From assembly GCA_003551745.1 (NCBI GenBank), contig PUNI01000354.1:1-6526 (forward strand): a stretch of 6,526 bases of DNA. The letters run 5' to 3'. The DNA is from Paracoccaceae bacterium. Lineage in GTDB: Bacteria; Pseudomonadota; Alphaproteobacteria; Rhodobacterales; Rhodobacteraceae. Below the pieces are notes generated by a model, which had not been told where the DNA came from, searched no databases, and saw nothing but the letters and a program-made list of their open reading frames with translations. Below, piece by piece: positions 1-5,577 of the stretch; positions within the stretch are counted from its first letter, which is position 1, and each line of letters begins with the position of its first letter. Both the position numbers and the translations under genes were made by a program.

Positions 1-257
1 AGGCGGCGGCGCCGGCTCGGCCGAAGGCGGCCGAGGGCAATCCTGCCCATATCGGCGCGCCGATGCCCGGCGCGGTGGCGGCGGTGAACGTGCAGGTCGG
101 CCAGAAGGTGAAAGCCGGCGACCTGGTGGTGACGATCGAGGCGATGAAGATGGAAACGGGCCTGCATGCCGAGCATGGCGGCACGGTGAAGGCGGTGCAT
201 GTCCAGCCCGGTGCGCAGATCGAGGCCAAAGACCTGCTGGTGGAACTGGACGACTGA
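1..257 (+). CDS. pyc: Pyruvate carboxylase, C-terminal end (biotin carboxyl carrier domain), partial
   Basis: Only the last 84 codons are in the window. The frame is open from base 3 and ends at TGA 255-257. The segment is a biotinyl domain: an Ala/Pro-rich linker, then GNPAHIGAPMPG, then the biotin-attachment motif EAMKMETGL, whose lysine codon is at 147-149, and the closing strand ending KDLLVELDD. The GNPAHIGAPMPG...AMKMETGLHAE combination is typical of pyruvate carboxylase rather than the acetyl-CoA or propionyl-CoA carboxylase carrier subunits. In the family this cytoplasmic biotin swings between the biotin carboxylase and carboxyltransferase sites, converting pyruvate to oxaloacetate to refill the TCA cycle. 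The internal ATG at base 63 is simply part of the domain, not a start. The catalytic domains lie outside the window, so their integrity cannot be judged. Convergent with the BCCT gene. Confidence 0.92.
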   Translation, partial: AAAPARPKAAEGNPAHIGAPMPGAVAAVNVQVGQKVKAGDLVVTIEAMKMETGLHAEHGGTVKAVHVQPGAQIEAKDLLVELDD

Positions 258-448
258 CCCCACGCGCCCGACCGGCGCGGTGGAGCCCGACCGGGCTGCG
301 GCGCGGTCCCCGTCGAACTGTCCTCGCACGCCAGCAGAACAGCTTCGCCCAAGCCGTGACAAACAACAAAACCCGTCGCACGGTCAGTCGGACGGAACGC
401 AGCCTTTCTGCGCAGAAGGTCAGCGCATCACCGCCGGGCGCGGCGGCA

Positions 449-470
449 GGGGCGCCCCGCGGAGCGCCCC
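449..470. terminator. GC-rich hairpin between convergent genes, possible terminator
   Basis: GGGGCGC (449-455) pairs perfectly with GCGCCCC (464-470) across an 8-base loop. It lies 14 bases past the BCCT stop on the minus strand. A second short hairpin, CCGCC (431-435) with GGCGG (442-446), lies beside it. Neither strand has a T-run after the stem, so this is at best an atypical terminator. Its place between two converging genes is the main support. The rest of 258-484 shows no gene; the open frames there have no family features. Confidence 0.35.
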
Positions 471-484
471 CCTGATCACCGAGC

Positions 485-2149
485 TCAGCGCGGCTCGGCG
501 ATCAAGCCCCTGATCAGCGCATAGCAGGCCAGCAGCAGCACGATCGCGAAGGGCAGCCCGGTGGAGACCGCAGCCGCCTGCAGCGCGATCAGTCCGCCGC
601 CGATCAGCAGCGTGGCCGCGACGATCCCCTCGAAGATCACCCAGAACACCCGCTGTGAGACCGGCGCGTTGACCTTACCGCCAGCCGTGATGGTGTCGAT
701 CACCAGCGAGCCCGAATCCGACGAGGTGGTGAAGAACACCACCACGAGGATTATCGCCACGATGGAGGTGACGGTGGCAAAGGGCAGCTCGGAGAGCATG
801 CCGAACAGCGAAAGCTCTGGCACATAGGTCTCGACCACGAAGCCGTATACAGCGCTGTCGGAGACGCGCTCGATCACCTGGTCGATCGCCGTGCCGCCGA
901 AGACGGTCATCCACAGCGCCGAGGCCAGCGTCGGGATCAGGAGCACGCAGGTGATGAACTCGCGCACCGTGCGGCCGCGGCTGACCCGGGCGATGAACAT
1001 GCCCACGAAGGGTGACCAGCTGATCCACCAGGCCCAGTAGAAGGCCGTCCAGCCCTGGCGGAACCCGTCATCGTCGCGCCCGACCGGGTTGGACAGGGCG
1101 AAGACCTCGGTGGCATAGGCGCCGATGTTGCCGAAGAGCTGGGTGGAGAGCGCGACGGTCGGCCCGACGAGGAACACGAAGGCCATCAGCACGATGGCCA
1201 GCACCAGATTGATCTCCGACAACCGCTTCACCCCGCCGTCGAGGCCGCGCAGCACCGAGATCAGCGCCAGAACGGTGATGCCGGCGATCAGGATCACCGC
1301 CGCGGTGACGGTGTCGTTGATGCCCGGAATGCCGAAGACATAGCCGATCCCGGCCGCCGCCTGCTGCGCGCCGAAGCCAAGCGAGGTGGCCAGCCCGAAA
1401 AGTGTCGCGAAGACGGCGAGAATGTCGATGACATGGCCCGGCCAGCCCCAGATGCGCTCGCCGAAGATCGGATAGAAGATCGACCGCACCGTCAGCGGCA
1501 GCCCCTTGTTGTAGGCAAAGAGCGCCAGCGACAGCGCCACCACCGCATAGATCGCCCAGGGGTGCAGGCCCCAGTGATAGATCGTGGCGGCCATTGCCAT
1601 GCGCCGGGCGGCCTCCACCGTCGCCGGATCGGCCAGCGTGCCCTCGACCACGCCGATATCGCCCATCAGCGGCTGGTCACCCCAGGGCGTCGCAAAATAG
1701 TAGACAGGCTCCAGCACCCCGAAGAACATCAGCCCGATGCCCATCCCGGCCGCGAAGAGCATCGCGAACCAGCCGGGATAGCCGTAATCGGGCGTTGCGT
1801 CAGCGCCGCCGATGCGCACCTTGCCGAGCGGCGACACCAGGATCGCCAGGCACACCAGCACGAAGATGTTCCCGGCGATCAGGAAGAACCAGTCGAAGCT
1901 GGAGGTCAGGAAGCCGCGCAGATCGGCAAAGAGCGGGCCGAGCACGTTCTGGAAGGCCAGCGTGATGATCACGAAGCCCAGCACCACCAGCCCGGAGACG
2001 ACGAAGACAGGATTGTGGATGTCGAGCCCGAACGGCCCGATCTGCGGGGTGACGTTGTCCTGCCCGATCTCGTACTCGGTGTCGATGATGTCGGACTCGC
2101 CCTCGGGCGGCGGCAGGGCTTCTTCGGCCTCGTCGGTCTGGTCACTCAT
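485..2149 (-). CDS. BCCT-family (betaine/carnitine/choline-type) secondary transporter
   Basis: A 554-residue inner-membrane transporter with about 12 hydrophobic segments: TM1 near 46-67, TM3 near 126-148, TM8 near 366-387, TM12 near 528-548. The BCCT signature is clear: GWTAFYWAWWISWSPFVGM at 366-384. The TM4 stretch HWGLHPWAIY places W193, W198 and Y201 with the same spacing as BetP's aromatic betaine-box residues, and W375/W378 supply the TM8 side. AAGMGIGLMFFG at 134-144 resembles the glycine stretch of sodium-coupled members rather than CaiT, and TTSSDSGS near 474-481 matches the Na2-site segment. The likely job is ion-driven uptake of a quaternary ammonium or sulfonium compound such as glycine betaine, choline or DMSP; the exact substrate cannot be read. 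The N-terminus is acidic and the C-terminus ends right after TM12, without a BetP-like osmosensing tail. I chose ATG 2149 because a strong Shine-Dalgarno precedes it; an in-frame extension to 2284 would overlap usp. Confidence 0.95.
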   Translation of the reverse strand: MSDQTDEAEEALPPPEGESDIIDTEYEIGQDNVTPQIGPFGLDIHNPVFVVSGLVVLGFVIITLAFQNVLGPLFADLRGFLTSSFDWFFLIAGNIFVLVCLAILVSPLGKVRIGGADATPDYGYPGWFAMLFAAGMGIGLMFFGVLEPVYYFATPWGDQPLMGDIGVVEGTLADPATVEAARRMAMAATIYHWGLHPWAIYAVVALSLALFAYNKGLPLTVRSIFYPIFGERIWGWPGHVIDILAVFATLFGLATSLGFGAQQAAAGIGYVFGIPGINDTVTAAVILIAGITVLALISVLRGLDGGVKRLSEINLVLAIVLMAFVFLVGPTVALSTQLFGNIGAYATEVFALSNPVGRDDDGFRQGWTAFYWAWWISWSPFVGMFIARVSRGRTVREFITCVLLIPTLASALWMTVFGGTAIDQVIERVSDSAVYGFVVETYVPELSLFGMLSELPFATVTSIVAIILVVVFFTTSSDSGSLVIDTITAGGKVNAPVSQRVFWVIFEGIVAATLLIGGGLIALQAAAVSTGLPFAIVLLLACYALIRGLIAEPR

Positions 2150-2156
2150 CTGCGTC

Positions 2157-2165
2157 TCCCCTCCT
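2157..2165 (-). promoter_or_regulatory. Ribosome binding site fixing the BCCT start
   Basis: Read on the minus strand, AGGAGGGGA is followed by seven bases (GACGCAG) and then ATG at 2149. This strong purine run decides for the MSDQTDEAEE start over upstream in-frame codons. The 71-base gap to the usp stop also holds a small hairpin, CCGCC (2189-2193) with GGCGG (2198-2202). It has no T-tract on the minus strand, so read-through from usp is expected. Confidence 0.75.
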
Positions 2166-2220
2166 GTCGCGTCTTGTTGGTCTTGCCACCGCCCTTGGGC
2201 GGGCGTGCCGGCCGCTGTGG

Positions 2221-2634
2221 TCAGCGCACCAGAAACACCGAGGCATCGCTGTGCGAGGCGACCGAGCCGCCGTGCGACGGCCAAAGATAATCGGCGGCAT
2301 TGGGCACATGCGAGGCCATCACCACCAGATCGGCGCCCGCCTCGGCGATCGCATCGAGCAGGGTCCTGTTGATGTCGATGGCCGGATCGTGGCTGGGATA
2401 GGATTTCGTGGTGGTCTCGATCCCATGGGCCTCGGCCTGGGCGCGGCCGAAGGCGGCGAGCTTCCCGGCGAACTCCTTGGGATTGTGCGCCACGGGCGTC
2501 GGGGTCTGAGCCGTGACGGCCACGTAATGCACCGGCGCGCCATAATGCTTGGAAAGATCGGCGGCAGCGGCGAGCGCCCTGGTGAGCCTGTCGACATGCG
2601 TCAGGTCGACCGGCACGAGGATCTTTCGATACAC
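2221..2634 (-). CDS. Universal stress protein (UspA-family), first gene of a usp-BCCT unit
   Basis: A 137-residue single-domain Usp protein, close to the usual length. It begins with the typical first strand, YRKILVPVD, whose aspartate (residue 10) is the conserved one. The family's last helix and strand follow as ADLVVMASHV...ASVFLVR (101-137). In many family members a G-2x-G-9x-G(S/T) loop binds ATP. Here the matching stretch reads VPNAADYLWPSHGGS (110-124), with N112 and P119 at expected glycine positions, so ATP binding may be altered or lost. The start is GTG 2634, preceded by GGAGGA with a 5-base spacer; the in-frame GTG at 2661 has no comparable site. The BCCT gene follows 71 bases downstream on the same strand, so the two are probably co-transcribed. 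Usp proteins beside transporters are known as regulatory partners (TeaD with the ectoine TRAP transporter TeaABC), which suggests this one may modulate the BCCT carrier; that is inference. Confidence 0.9.
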   Translation of the reverse strand: MYRKILVPVDLTHVDRLTRALAAAADLSKHYGAPVHYVAVTAQTPTPVAHNPKEFAGKLAAFGRAQAEAHGIETTTKSYPSHDPAIDINRTLLDAIAEAGADLVVMASHVPNAADYLWPSHGGSVASHSDASVFLVR

Positions 2635-2639
2635 GGTAG

Positions 2640-2645
2640 TCCTCC
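2640..2645 (-). promoter_or_regulatory. Ribosome binding site fixing the usp GTG start
   Basis: On the minus strand GGAGGA is followed by CTACC and then GTG at 2634. It is the only good Shine-Dalgarno match near the 5' end of the usp frame, so it favours the non-ATG start. Confidence 0.6.
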
Positions 2646-2652
2646 CCCGTTT

Positions 2653-2682
2653 CGGCGGCACCAGTGTGCGGCGGGCCGCCGC
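2653..2682 (-). other. Mutually exclusive hairpins in the usp leader
   Basis: GCGGCG (2668-2673) can pair with CGCCGC (2677-2682) across a 3-base loop. Alternatively CGGCGGC (2653-2659) can pair perfectly with GCCGCCG (2675-2681). The two share bases 2675-2681, so they cannot form together. Both lie 19-48 bases upstream of the usp start and could affect translation. GC-rich sequence makes such pairings by chance fairly often, so this is weak. Confidence 0.25.
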
Positions 2683-2768
2683 TTGTTCAGTCTCCGTCTG
2701 AGAGTTGTGACTCGAACCTAGCAGCCATGGCCCGGGAACGCAAAACCGCGGGCGCGGCCGGAACGGCG

Positions 2769-2793
2769 AAAGCCCCGACGGGATCGCCGGGGC
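2769..2793 (-). terminator. Intrinsic-like terminator downstream of the Hint gene
   Basis: GCCCCG (2772-2777) pairs with CGGGGC (2788-2793). The stem continues after one mismatch as CG (2779-2780) with CG (2785-2786) around a GGAT loop. On the minus strand the stem is followed by TTTCGCCGTTC, a short T-run. It lies 28 bases past the Hint stop and upstream of the usp leader, so it would separate the two units. Confidence 0.6.
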
Positions 2794-2820
2794 CTGCGCA
2801 ACACGGAGAGAAAGGAGGCG

Positions 2821-3459
2821 TCAGGCGGCGCGGACCGCCGTGCCGAGCAGCAGCGGCTTGACCGCCGGCGCGCCCGGCGTGGGCGCCGACAGGCCGAGCA
2901 GTGCGCGGGCCTCGGCAATCCCGAGCACGGTGAAGAACTCCGACTTCGGCGCCAGGGCCTGTGCGGCGGCCGCCGCCGGGCAGTGAAGCAGCGCGCCGGT
3001 GTTGGCATAGACGATCTCCTCGCTGTCGAAGGCGAGCGTGACCACGTCGATCCCGGCGGTGAGCCGTTCGCGGGTGATCCCGTCATAGCCGTCCAGCGCG
3101 GCGGCGGGCACCAGCGCCACATCCTGGTCCAGCGCCTCGGCGGCGGCGCCGGTGTCGACCATCACATGCTGGCCGGGAAGCAGCAGCATGTCGCTGCAGA
3201 CCGACAGCACCCCGCCGGGCACCCGCAGCAGGGCCGCGCCCGGGGCAATGCGCTTGCGCTCGAGCCGGGCCAGCGGCTGCAGCCCGCCGTCCCAGGTTTG
3301 CACCGGCTGGCCGATGGCGAGGCTCTCGACCGGTTGCCAGCCCTGGGCCGTCTCGACCAGGGTGCCGGCGAGCATGCCGGTGGCCGGAAGGCGCAGGATC
3401 GGGCGCGGCGCATGGGTGTCGTTCGAGGCGGCGGGACGGAAATCGGTCGGCATGAACAT
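2821..3459 (-). CDS. Hint-domain (hedgehog/intein-type) protein lacking the position-1 cysteine
   Basis: A 212-residue protein resembling the small Hint-domain proteins common in Rhodobacterales. After a short N-terminal tail, GMLAGTLVETAQGWQPVESLAIGQPVQTWDGGLQ (28-61) aligns in style with the family's C-F-x-x-GT opening block, which leads to the 'P-V-E-x-L-x-x-G-D-x-V-x-T-x-D-G-G' strand pair. LLLPGQHVMVDT (92-103) matches the later block that carries a conserved histidine (H98 here). The nucleophilic cysteine that starts classical Hint domains is replaced by methionine (M29), so canonical thioester self-processing seems unlikely. Other cysteines are C88 and C160. I see no signal peptide, calcium repeats or adhesin region. 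Biological role unknown. ATG 3459 is preceded by AGGAGA with a 6-base spacer; an upstream in-frame extension crosses the opposite-strand tRNA and was rejected. Monocistronic, with its own terminator. Confidence 0.85.
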   Translation of the reverse strand: MFMPTDFRPAASNDTHAPRPILRLPATGMLAGTLVETAQGWQPVESLAIGQPVQTWDGGLQPLARLERKRIAPGAALLRVPGGVLSVCSDMLLLPGQHVMVDTGAAAEALDQDVALVPAAALDGYDGITRERLTAGIDVVTLAFDSEEIVYANTGALLHCPAAAAAQALAPKSEFFTVLGIAEARALLGLSAPTPGAPAVKPLLLGTAVRAA

Positions 3460-3621
3460 CGGACTTCTCCTGTGCTGTGCGGCGTGAGCCAAGCTGTTGC
3501 GCGGGCCAGGTGGCCATGGCGTCAGGAGGCATCCGAAATCTGCCGTTTTTTGGTCACGGTTGCGTCGCGTGTGTGACACTGGTTCCGAGGCTGCGGCAAT
3601 CGCCGCCGGGGCGCGCGGATC

Positions 3622-3659
3622 GGTTGCACAGCCCCACCGCGCTTTACGGCTGGGCAACC
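3622..3659. repeat. Imperfect inverted repeat forming a 12-position stem-loop
   Basis: GGTTGC (3622-3627), A, CAGCC (3629-3633) pairs with GGCTG (3648-3652), G, GCAACC (3654-3659). That gives 11 pairs with one A/G mismatch and a 14-base loop (3634-3647). No T-run follows on either strand, so it is not an ordinary intrinsic terminator. It lies 162 bases upstream of the Hint start and 132 bases upstream of the tRNA. It could be an RNA structure, a protein site or a copy of a dispersed palindromic element. Confidence 0.6.
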
Positions 3660-3751
3660 ATGCCTGGCCCGGCGGCCCGATGCGCAGCAGTGATTCGCGG
3701 GCCATCCTGAGGGGTGAGTCGGGCGTGGGCATGGCGCCGCGCATTTTCCGC

Positions 3752-3780
3752 TTGCAGGCTTCGGGGCGCTTCTCTATCCA
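3752..3780 (+). promoter_or_regulatory. Probable sigma-70-type promoter of tRNA-Gly
   Basis: A -35-like TTGCAG (3752-3757) is separated by 17 bases from a -10-like TATCCA (3775-3780). The predicted transcription start is about 5 bases upstream of the mature tRNA 5' end, a common arrangement for single tRNA genes. Hexamer matches are fair rather than perfect. Confidence 0.5.
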
Positions 3781-3791
3781 CCGCTCCGGAA

Positions 3792-3866
3792 GCGGGCGTA
3801 GCTCAGGGGTAGAGCACAACCTTGCCAAGGTTGGGGTCGTGAGTTCGAATCTCATCGCCCGCTCCA
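3792..3866 (+). tRNA. tRNA-Gly (anticodon GCC)
   Basis: A complete 75-base cloverleaf including encoded CCA. The acceptor GCGGGCG (3792-3798) pairs perfectly with CGCCCGC (3856-3862), followed by discriminator T and CCA (3864-3866). The D arm is GCTC/GAGC (3801-3804, 3812-3815). The anticodon stem CAACC/GGTTG (3817-3821, 3829-3833) encloses TTGCCAA with anticodon GCC at 3824-3826. The variable loop has five bases. The T arm is GTGAG/CTCAT (3839-3843, 3851-3855), with one G-T pair, around TTCGAAT. It reads GGC and GGU/GGC-type glycine codons, the dominant ones in such a genome. Confidence 0.98.
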
Positions 3867-3901
3867 GGTTCCCGAACAGGATGCAGGTTTCCGACAGGAT
3901 G
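3865..3901 (+). repeat. Tandem imperfect 19/18-base repeat abutting the tRNA 3' end
   Basis: CAGGTTCCCGAACAGGATG (3865-3883) is followed immediately by CAGGTTTCCGACAGGATG (3884-3901). The copies differ by one substitution and one deleted base. The first copy begins inside the tRNA's CCA. I see no integrase gene and no copy of the tRNA 3' half nearby, so an attachment-site reading is not supported; a local duplication is the simplest view. Confidence 0.75.
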
Positions 3902-3922
3902 ACAGCGTCGCCCGAGGCGCGC

Positions 3923-4117
3923 TCAGCGGGCGCCAAGGCGCGGCAGCGGCGTGCAGCGCCATTGCGCCACGCTCCAGCCTTCCGGAGTGATCCGCTCCAG
4001 CTCCGGCGCGGCCGCGAAGATGCAGGCCACCGGCTGGCGCGGCACGAAGCTGTGGCTGTGCTCGGCGCAGACCTGCGGCGCCTCGATCGCGCAGAGCAAG
4101 ACGACGATGTGCAGCAT
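3923..4117 (-). CDS. Small four-cysteine protein, function unknown
   Basis: A 64-residue protein, not identified. It starts with a hydrophobic stretch, MLHIVVLLCAIEAPQVCA, and continues with HSHSFVPRQPVACIFAAAPELER and a Trp/Cys-containing tail (GWSVAQWRC). The cysteines are C9, C17, C32 and C55. The hydrophobic N-terminus may be a weak export signal, and the even cysteine number would allow disulfides, but neither is proven. ATG 4117 was chosen because GGGAGG lies 10 bases upstream on the minus strand. The ATG at 4150 has no ribosome site. The gene lies 46 bases after the LysE-type gene ending at 4164, same strand, so it is probably the last gene of that operon. The stop overlaps a possible stem, CGCCCG (3909-3914) with CGGGCG (3927-3932), without a T-run. 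Its non-repetitive, family-like composition argues for a real gene over a shadow. Confidence 0.65.
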   Translation of the reverse strand: MLHIVVLLCAIEAPQVCAEHSHSFVPRQPVACIFAAAPELERITPEGWSVAQWRCTPLPRLGAR

Positions 4118-4163
4118 CAGGGCGGCGCCTCCCGTCGCCAGGCCGGGCATGGGTGCCGGACGG

Positions 4164-4775
4164 TCATGGAAACCCCGCCGCGGCGATGCCGGCAAAGCCC
4201 AGCAGCGCCACGCCGCACAGGCGGGTGACGACCCGCGTGTGCCGCAGGCCGGTCGTCACGAGGCGGGCGGCACAGAGGCAGGCGCCGACCAGCGGCAGCG
4301 CCCCGCCGATCAGCACCGCGACCGCGAGAGTGGCGAGGCCGGCGGCATCGATCTGGCCCAGATCGACGAACTGCGGCACGACGGCGAGCGCGAAGACGAG
4401 GTTGAGCGGGCTCGTCAGCCCCAGCGCGAGGCCGAGCGCGAAGGCGCCCAGGCGCAACCGCCCCTGCGCGGGGGGGCCTGCAGCGGGCACCGGCCGGGCC
4501 CGCAGCATGCTCAGCCCGAACGCGACCAGAAGGCCCAGCCCGGCCAGACGCAGCGCGCCCTGTGCCGCGCCCGACACCGCGATGCTGCCCGACAGCGCCG
4601 CGACGGCAAGCCCCAGCAGCAGCCCGTTCGCAACCACCGCGCCGCTGGCTACCCGCAACCCCTGCACAAGGCCCTCGGTCATGCTGCGGCTGGCGGCAAC
4701 GAGGATGCAGGGCCCCGGCGCCGCCGCCTTGAGCGCCGCCGCCGAGCCGACAAGCAGGATCGCTGCGGCCTCCAT
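4164..4775 (-). CDS. LysE/RhtB-family exporter, copy 1 (last of three)
   Basis: A 203-residue inner-membrane protein with the length and hydrophobic pattern of LysE/RhtB exporters, which have about six membrane segments. The N-terminal helix carries the family PGP motif (20-22, in KAAAPGPCILV). The central block TSPLNLVFALAVVPQFVD (121-138) is the typical S/N-P-x-N...PQF motif. The final segment is GVALLGFAGIAAAGF. Family members export amino acids or related small metabolites using the proton gradient; the substrate cannot be read. Unlike the two paralogs it has a lysine just before PGP (K16) and cysteines in helices (C23, C167, C169). ATG 4775 is preceded by a weak GGGGTG run; the frame before it stops at 4777, one base upstream, so translational coupling is possible. 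It is the third paralog in transcription order. Confidence 0.9.
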   Translation of the reverse strand: MEAAAILLVGSAAALKAAAPGPCILVAASRSMTEGLVQGLRVASGAVVANGLLLGLAVAALSGSIAVSGAAQGALRLAGLGLLVAFGLSMLRARPVPAAGPPAQGRLRLGAFALGLALGLTSPLNLVFALAVVPQFVDLGQIDAAGLATLAVAVLIGGALPLVGACLCAARLVTTGLRHTRVVTRLCGVALLGFAGIAAAGFP

Positions 4776-4776
4776 G

Positions 4777-4914
4777 TCACCCCGCCCGCCGATGGGCAGG
4801 CCGCCCGGGCGCCGCGGCGCCGACCAGTCCGGAGGCGATCACGCGGTCCACGCCGTCCTCCCGGCGGCCGAACCGCAATGGCCGGCGTGACCGCGCCTGC
4901 CCCGGCCCGGTCAT
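4777..4914 (-). CDS. Possible 45-residue small protein filling the gap between two exporters
   Basis: ATG 4914 overlaps the stop of the upstream exporter as ATGA. The frame runs 45 codons and ends in TGA at 4779-4777, one base before the ATG of the next exporter. It therefore occupies the 135-base gap exactly, with coupling-type junctions at both ends. The product begins MTGPGQARSRRPLRFGRRED and continues with an EDGVDRVIASGLVGAA-like stretch; it is very basic. Third codon positions are 39 of 44 G/C, which fits the genome, but second positions are also very GC-rich, which weakens the case. No family recognised. It may be only a chance open frame in high-GC DNA. Confidence 0.27.
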   Translation of the reverse strand: MTGPGQARSRRPLRFGRREDGVDRVIASGLVGAAAPGRPAHRRAG

Positions 4915-5576
4915 GGGGCGCTCGCCATGGCGAGCCCGGCGAAGCCGAGCAGCGCCAGCCCGCTCGCGCGCCGCACCCAGCGCGCCCAGCCGAGACCGAG
5001 GCGACCGGTCTGCGCACCGAGCGCGCTCGCCCCCAGCATCGGCAGGGTGGTGATGATCAGGATGCCGGCGGTGATCGCGGCCAGATCCGCCGGGCCCGCA
5101 CTGGCGAGATCGACGAACTGCGGCAGCAGCGCGAGCAGGAAGACGAGATGGACCGGGCTCGCGAGCCCGGCCGCGAGGCCGCCGGCGAGATCGCCCAGCC
5201 CCCGGCCCGCCGCGCCGCCTGACGCCGCACCCGCGGCCAGCCGCCCCGCCGCGAGGCCGGGCCCGGCCACCGCCTCGGCGGGCGCGCCCAGCAGGAGCGC
5301 CAGCGCCAGCAGAACCAGCACGGCGATACCCGCACCGCGCAGCAGCACCAGCCCGTCCTCGGAAACCAGAAGCACACCCGCCATCACCGCCCAGACCACG
5401 CCGATCACCAGCAGCGTCGCCAGCGCCATCCCGAGGCTCACTTGCACCCCCGCCCCGAAGCCACGCGCCGCCGACCGGCCCACCGCCAGCATCATCCCCG
5501 GCCCCGGCACGAGAGCGTTCAACGTCGCCGCCGCGAAGAGGGAGAGCGGGACCATGGCATCGATCCCACCACCCAT
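4911..5576 (-). CDS. LysE/RhtB-family exporter, copy 2 (middle)
   Basis: A 221-residue exporter of the same family as its neighbours. PGP is at 24-26 (NALVPGPGMML), and the central motif ASPVHLVFLLALLPQFVDL is at 139-157, with histidine where the paralogs have asparagine (SPVH versus SPLN and NPVN). It ends GLALLGFAGLAMASAP. The loop between the third and fourth membrane segments, about 98-135, is longer than in the paralogs and made mostly of Ala and Gly. The start is uncertain. ATG 5576 forms a TGA-G-ATG junction with the upstream exporter's stop and suggests coupling. ATG 5555 would give 214 residues and an N-terminus nearer in length to the paralogs, and has a GGTGGTGGG run upstream. In-frame codons further upstream overlap the previous gene and were rejected. 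Predicted role: proton-driven efflux of an unidentified amino acid or metabolite. Confidence 0.87.
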   Translation of the reverse strand: MGGGIDAMVPLSLFAAATLNALVPGPGMMLAVGRSAARGFGAGVQVSLGMALATLLVIGVVWAVMAGVLLVSEDGLVLLRGAGIAVLVLLALALLLGAPAEAVAGPGLAAGRLAAGAASGGAAGRGLGDLAGGLAAGLASPVHLVFLLALLPQFVDLASAGPADLAAITAGILIITTLPMLGASALGAQTGRLGLGWARWVRRASGLALLGFAGLAMASAP

Positions 5577-5577
5577 C

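Larger units (their letters stand above)
3460..3791. other. Non-coding stretch between the Hint gene and tRNA-Gly
   Basis: This 332-base gap should hold the minus-strand promoter of the Hint gene and the plus-strand promoter of the tRNA. Open frames cross it in both directions but show no family features and no good ribosome sites, as expected in high-GC DNA. It contains a strong stem-loop (3622-3659), a weaker inverted repeat GGCCCG (3674-3679) / CGGGCC (3698-3703), and GTCAC (3553-3557) / GTGAC (3573-3577) flanking a T-run. I could not pick a confident Hint promoter. Confidence 0.6.

Noticed and set aside
284..297. AGCCC-GACC-GGGCT hairpin 27 bases after the pyruvate carboxylase stop, considered as its terminator.
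   Set aside because: The stem has only five pairs and is followed by GCGGCGCGG with no T-run, so the evidence is too weak.
1433..2290. Long plus-strand frame (285 residues) opposite the BCCT gene.
   Set aside because: It is an Arg/His/Asp-rich mirror of a clearly recognisable transporter on the other strand; high GC keeps antisense frames open.
3792..3901. tRNA 3' end plus repeat as an attachment site of an integrated element.
   Set aside because: There is no integrase, no second copy of the tRNA 3' segment, and the genes on both sides look chromosomal.
3460..3936. N-terminal extension of the Hint frame by 159 residues to 3936.
   Set aside because: The extension runs antisense through tRNA-Gly and yields MRFELTTPTLARLCSTPE, a well-known false peptide made by translating this tRNA backwards. 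The good ribosome site is at 3459.
3497..4228. A 243-residue plus-strand frame across the tRNA.
   Set aside because: It translates the tRNA itself (GVEHNLAKVGVVSSNLIARS, another familiar artefact) and then the antisense of the small-protein and exporter genes. Arg/Gly/Ala-rich, no domain.
3951..5222. A 423-residue plus-strand frame, the longest in the right half.
   Set aside because: It is rich in Arg, Gln and Pro and is antisense to two exporters whose PGP and PQFVD motifs are unmistakable. No family features.
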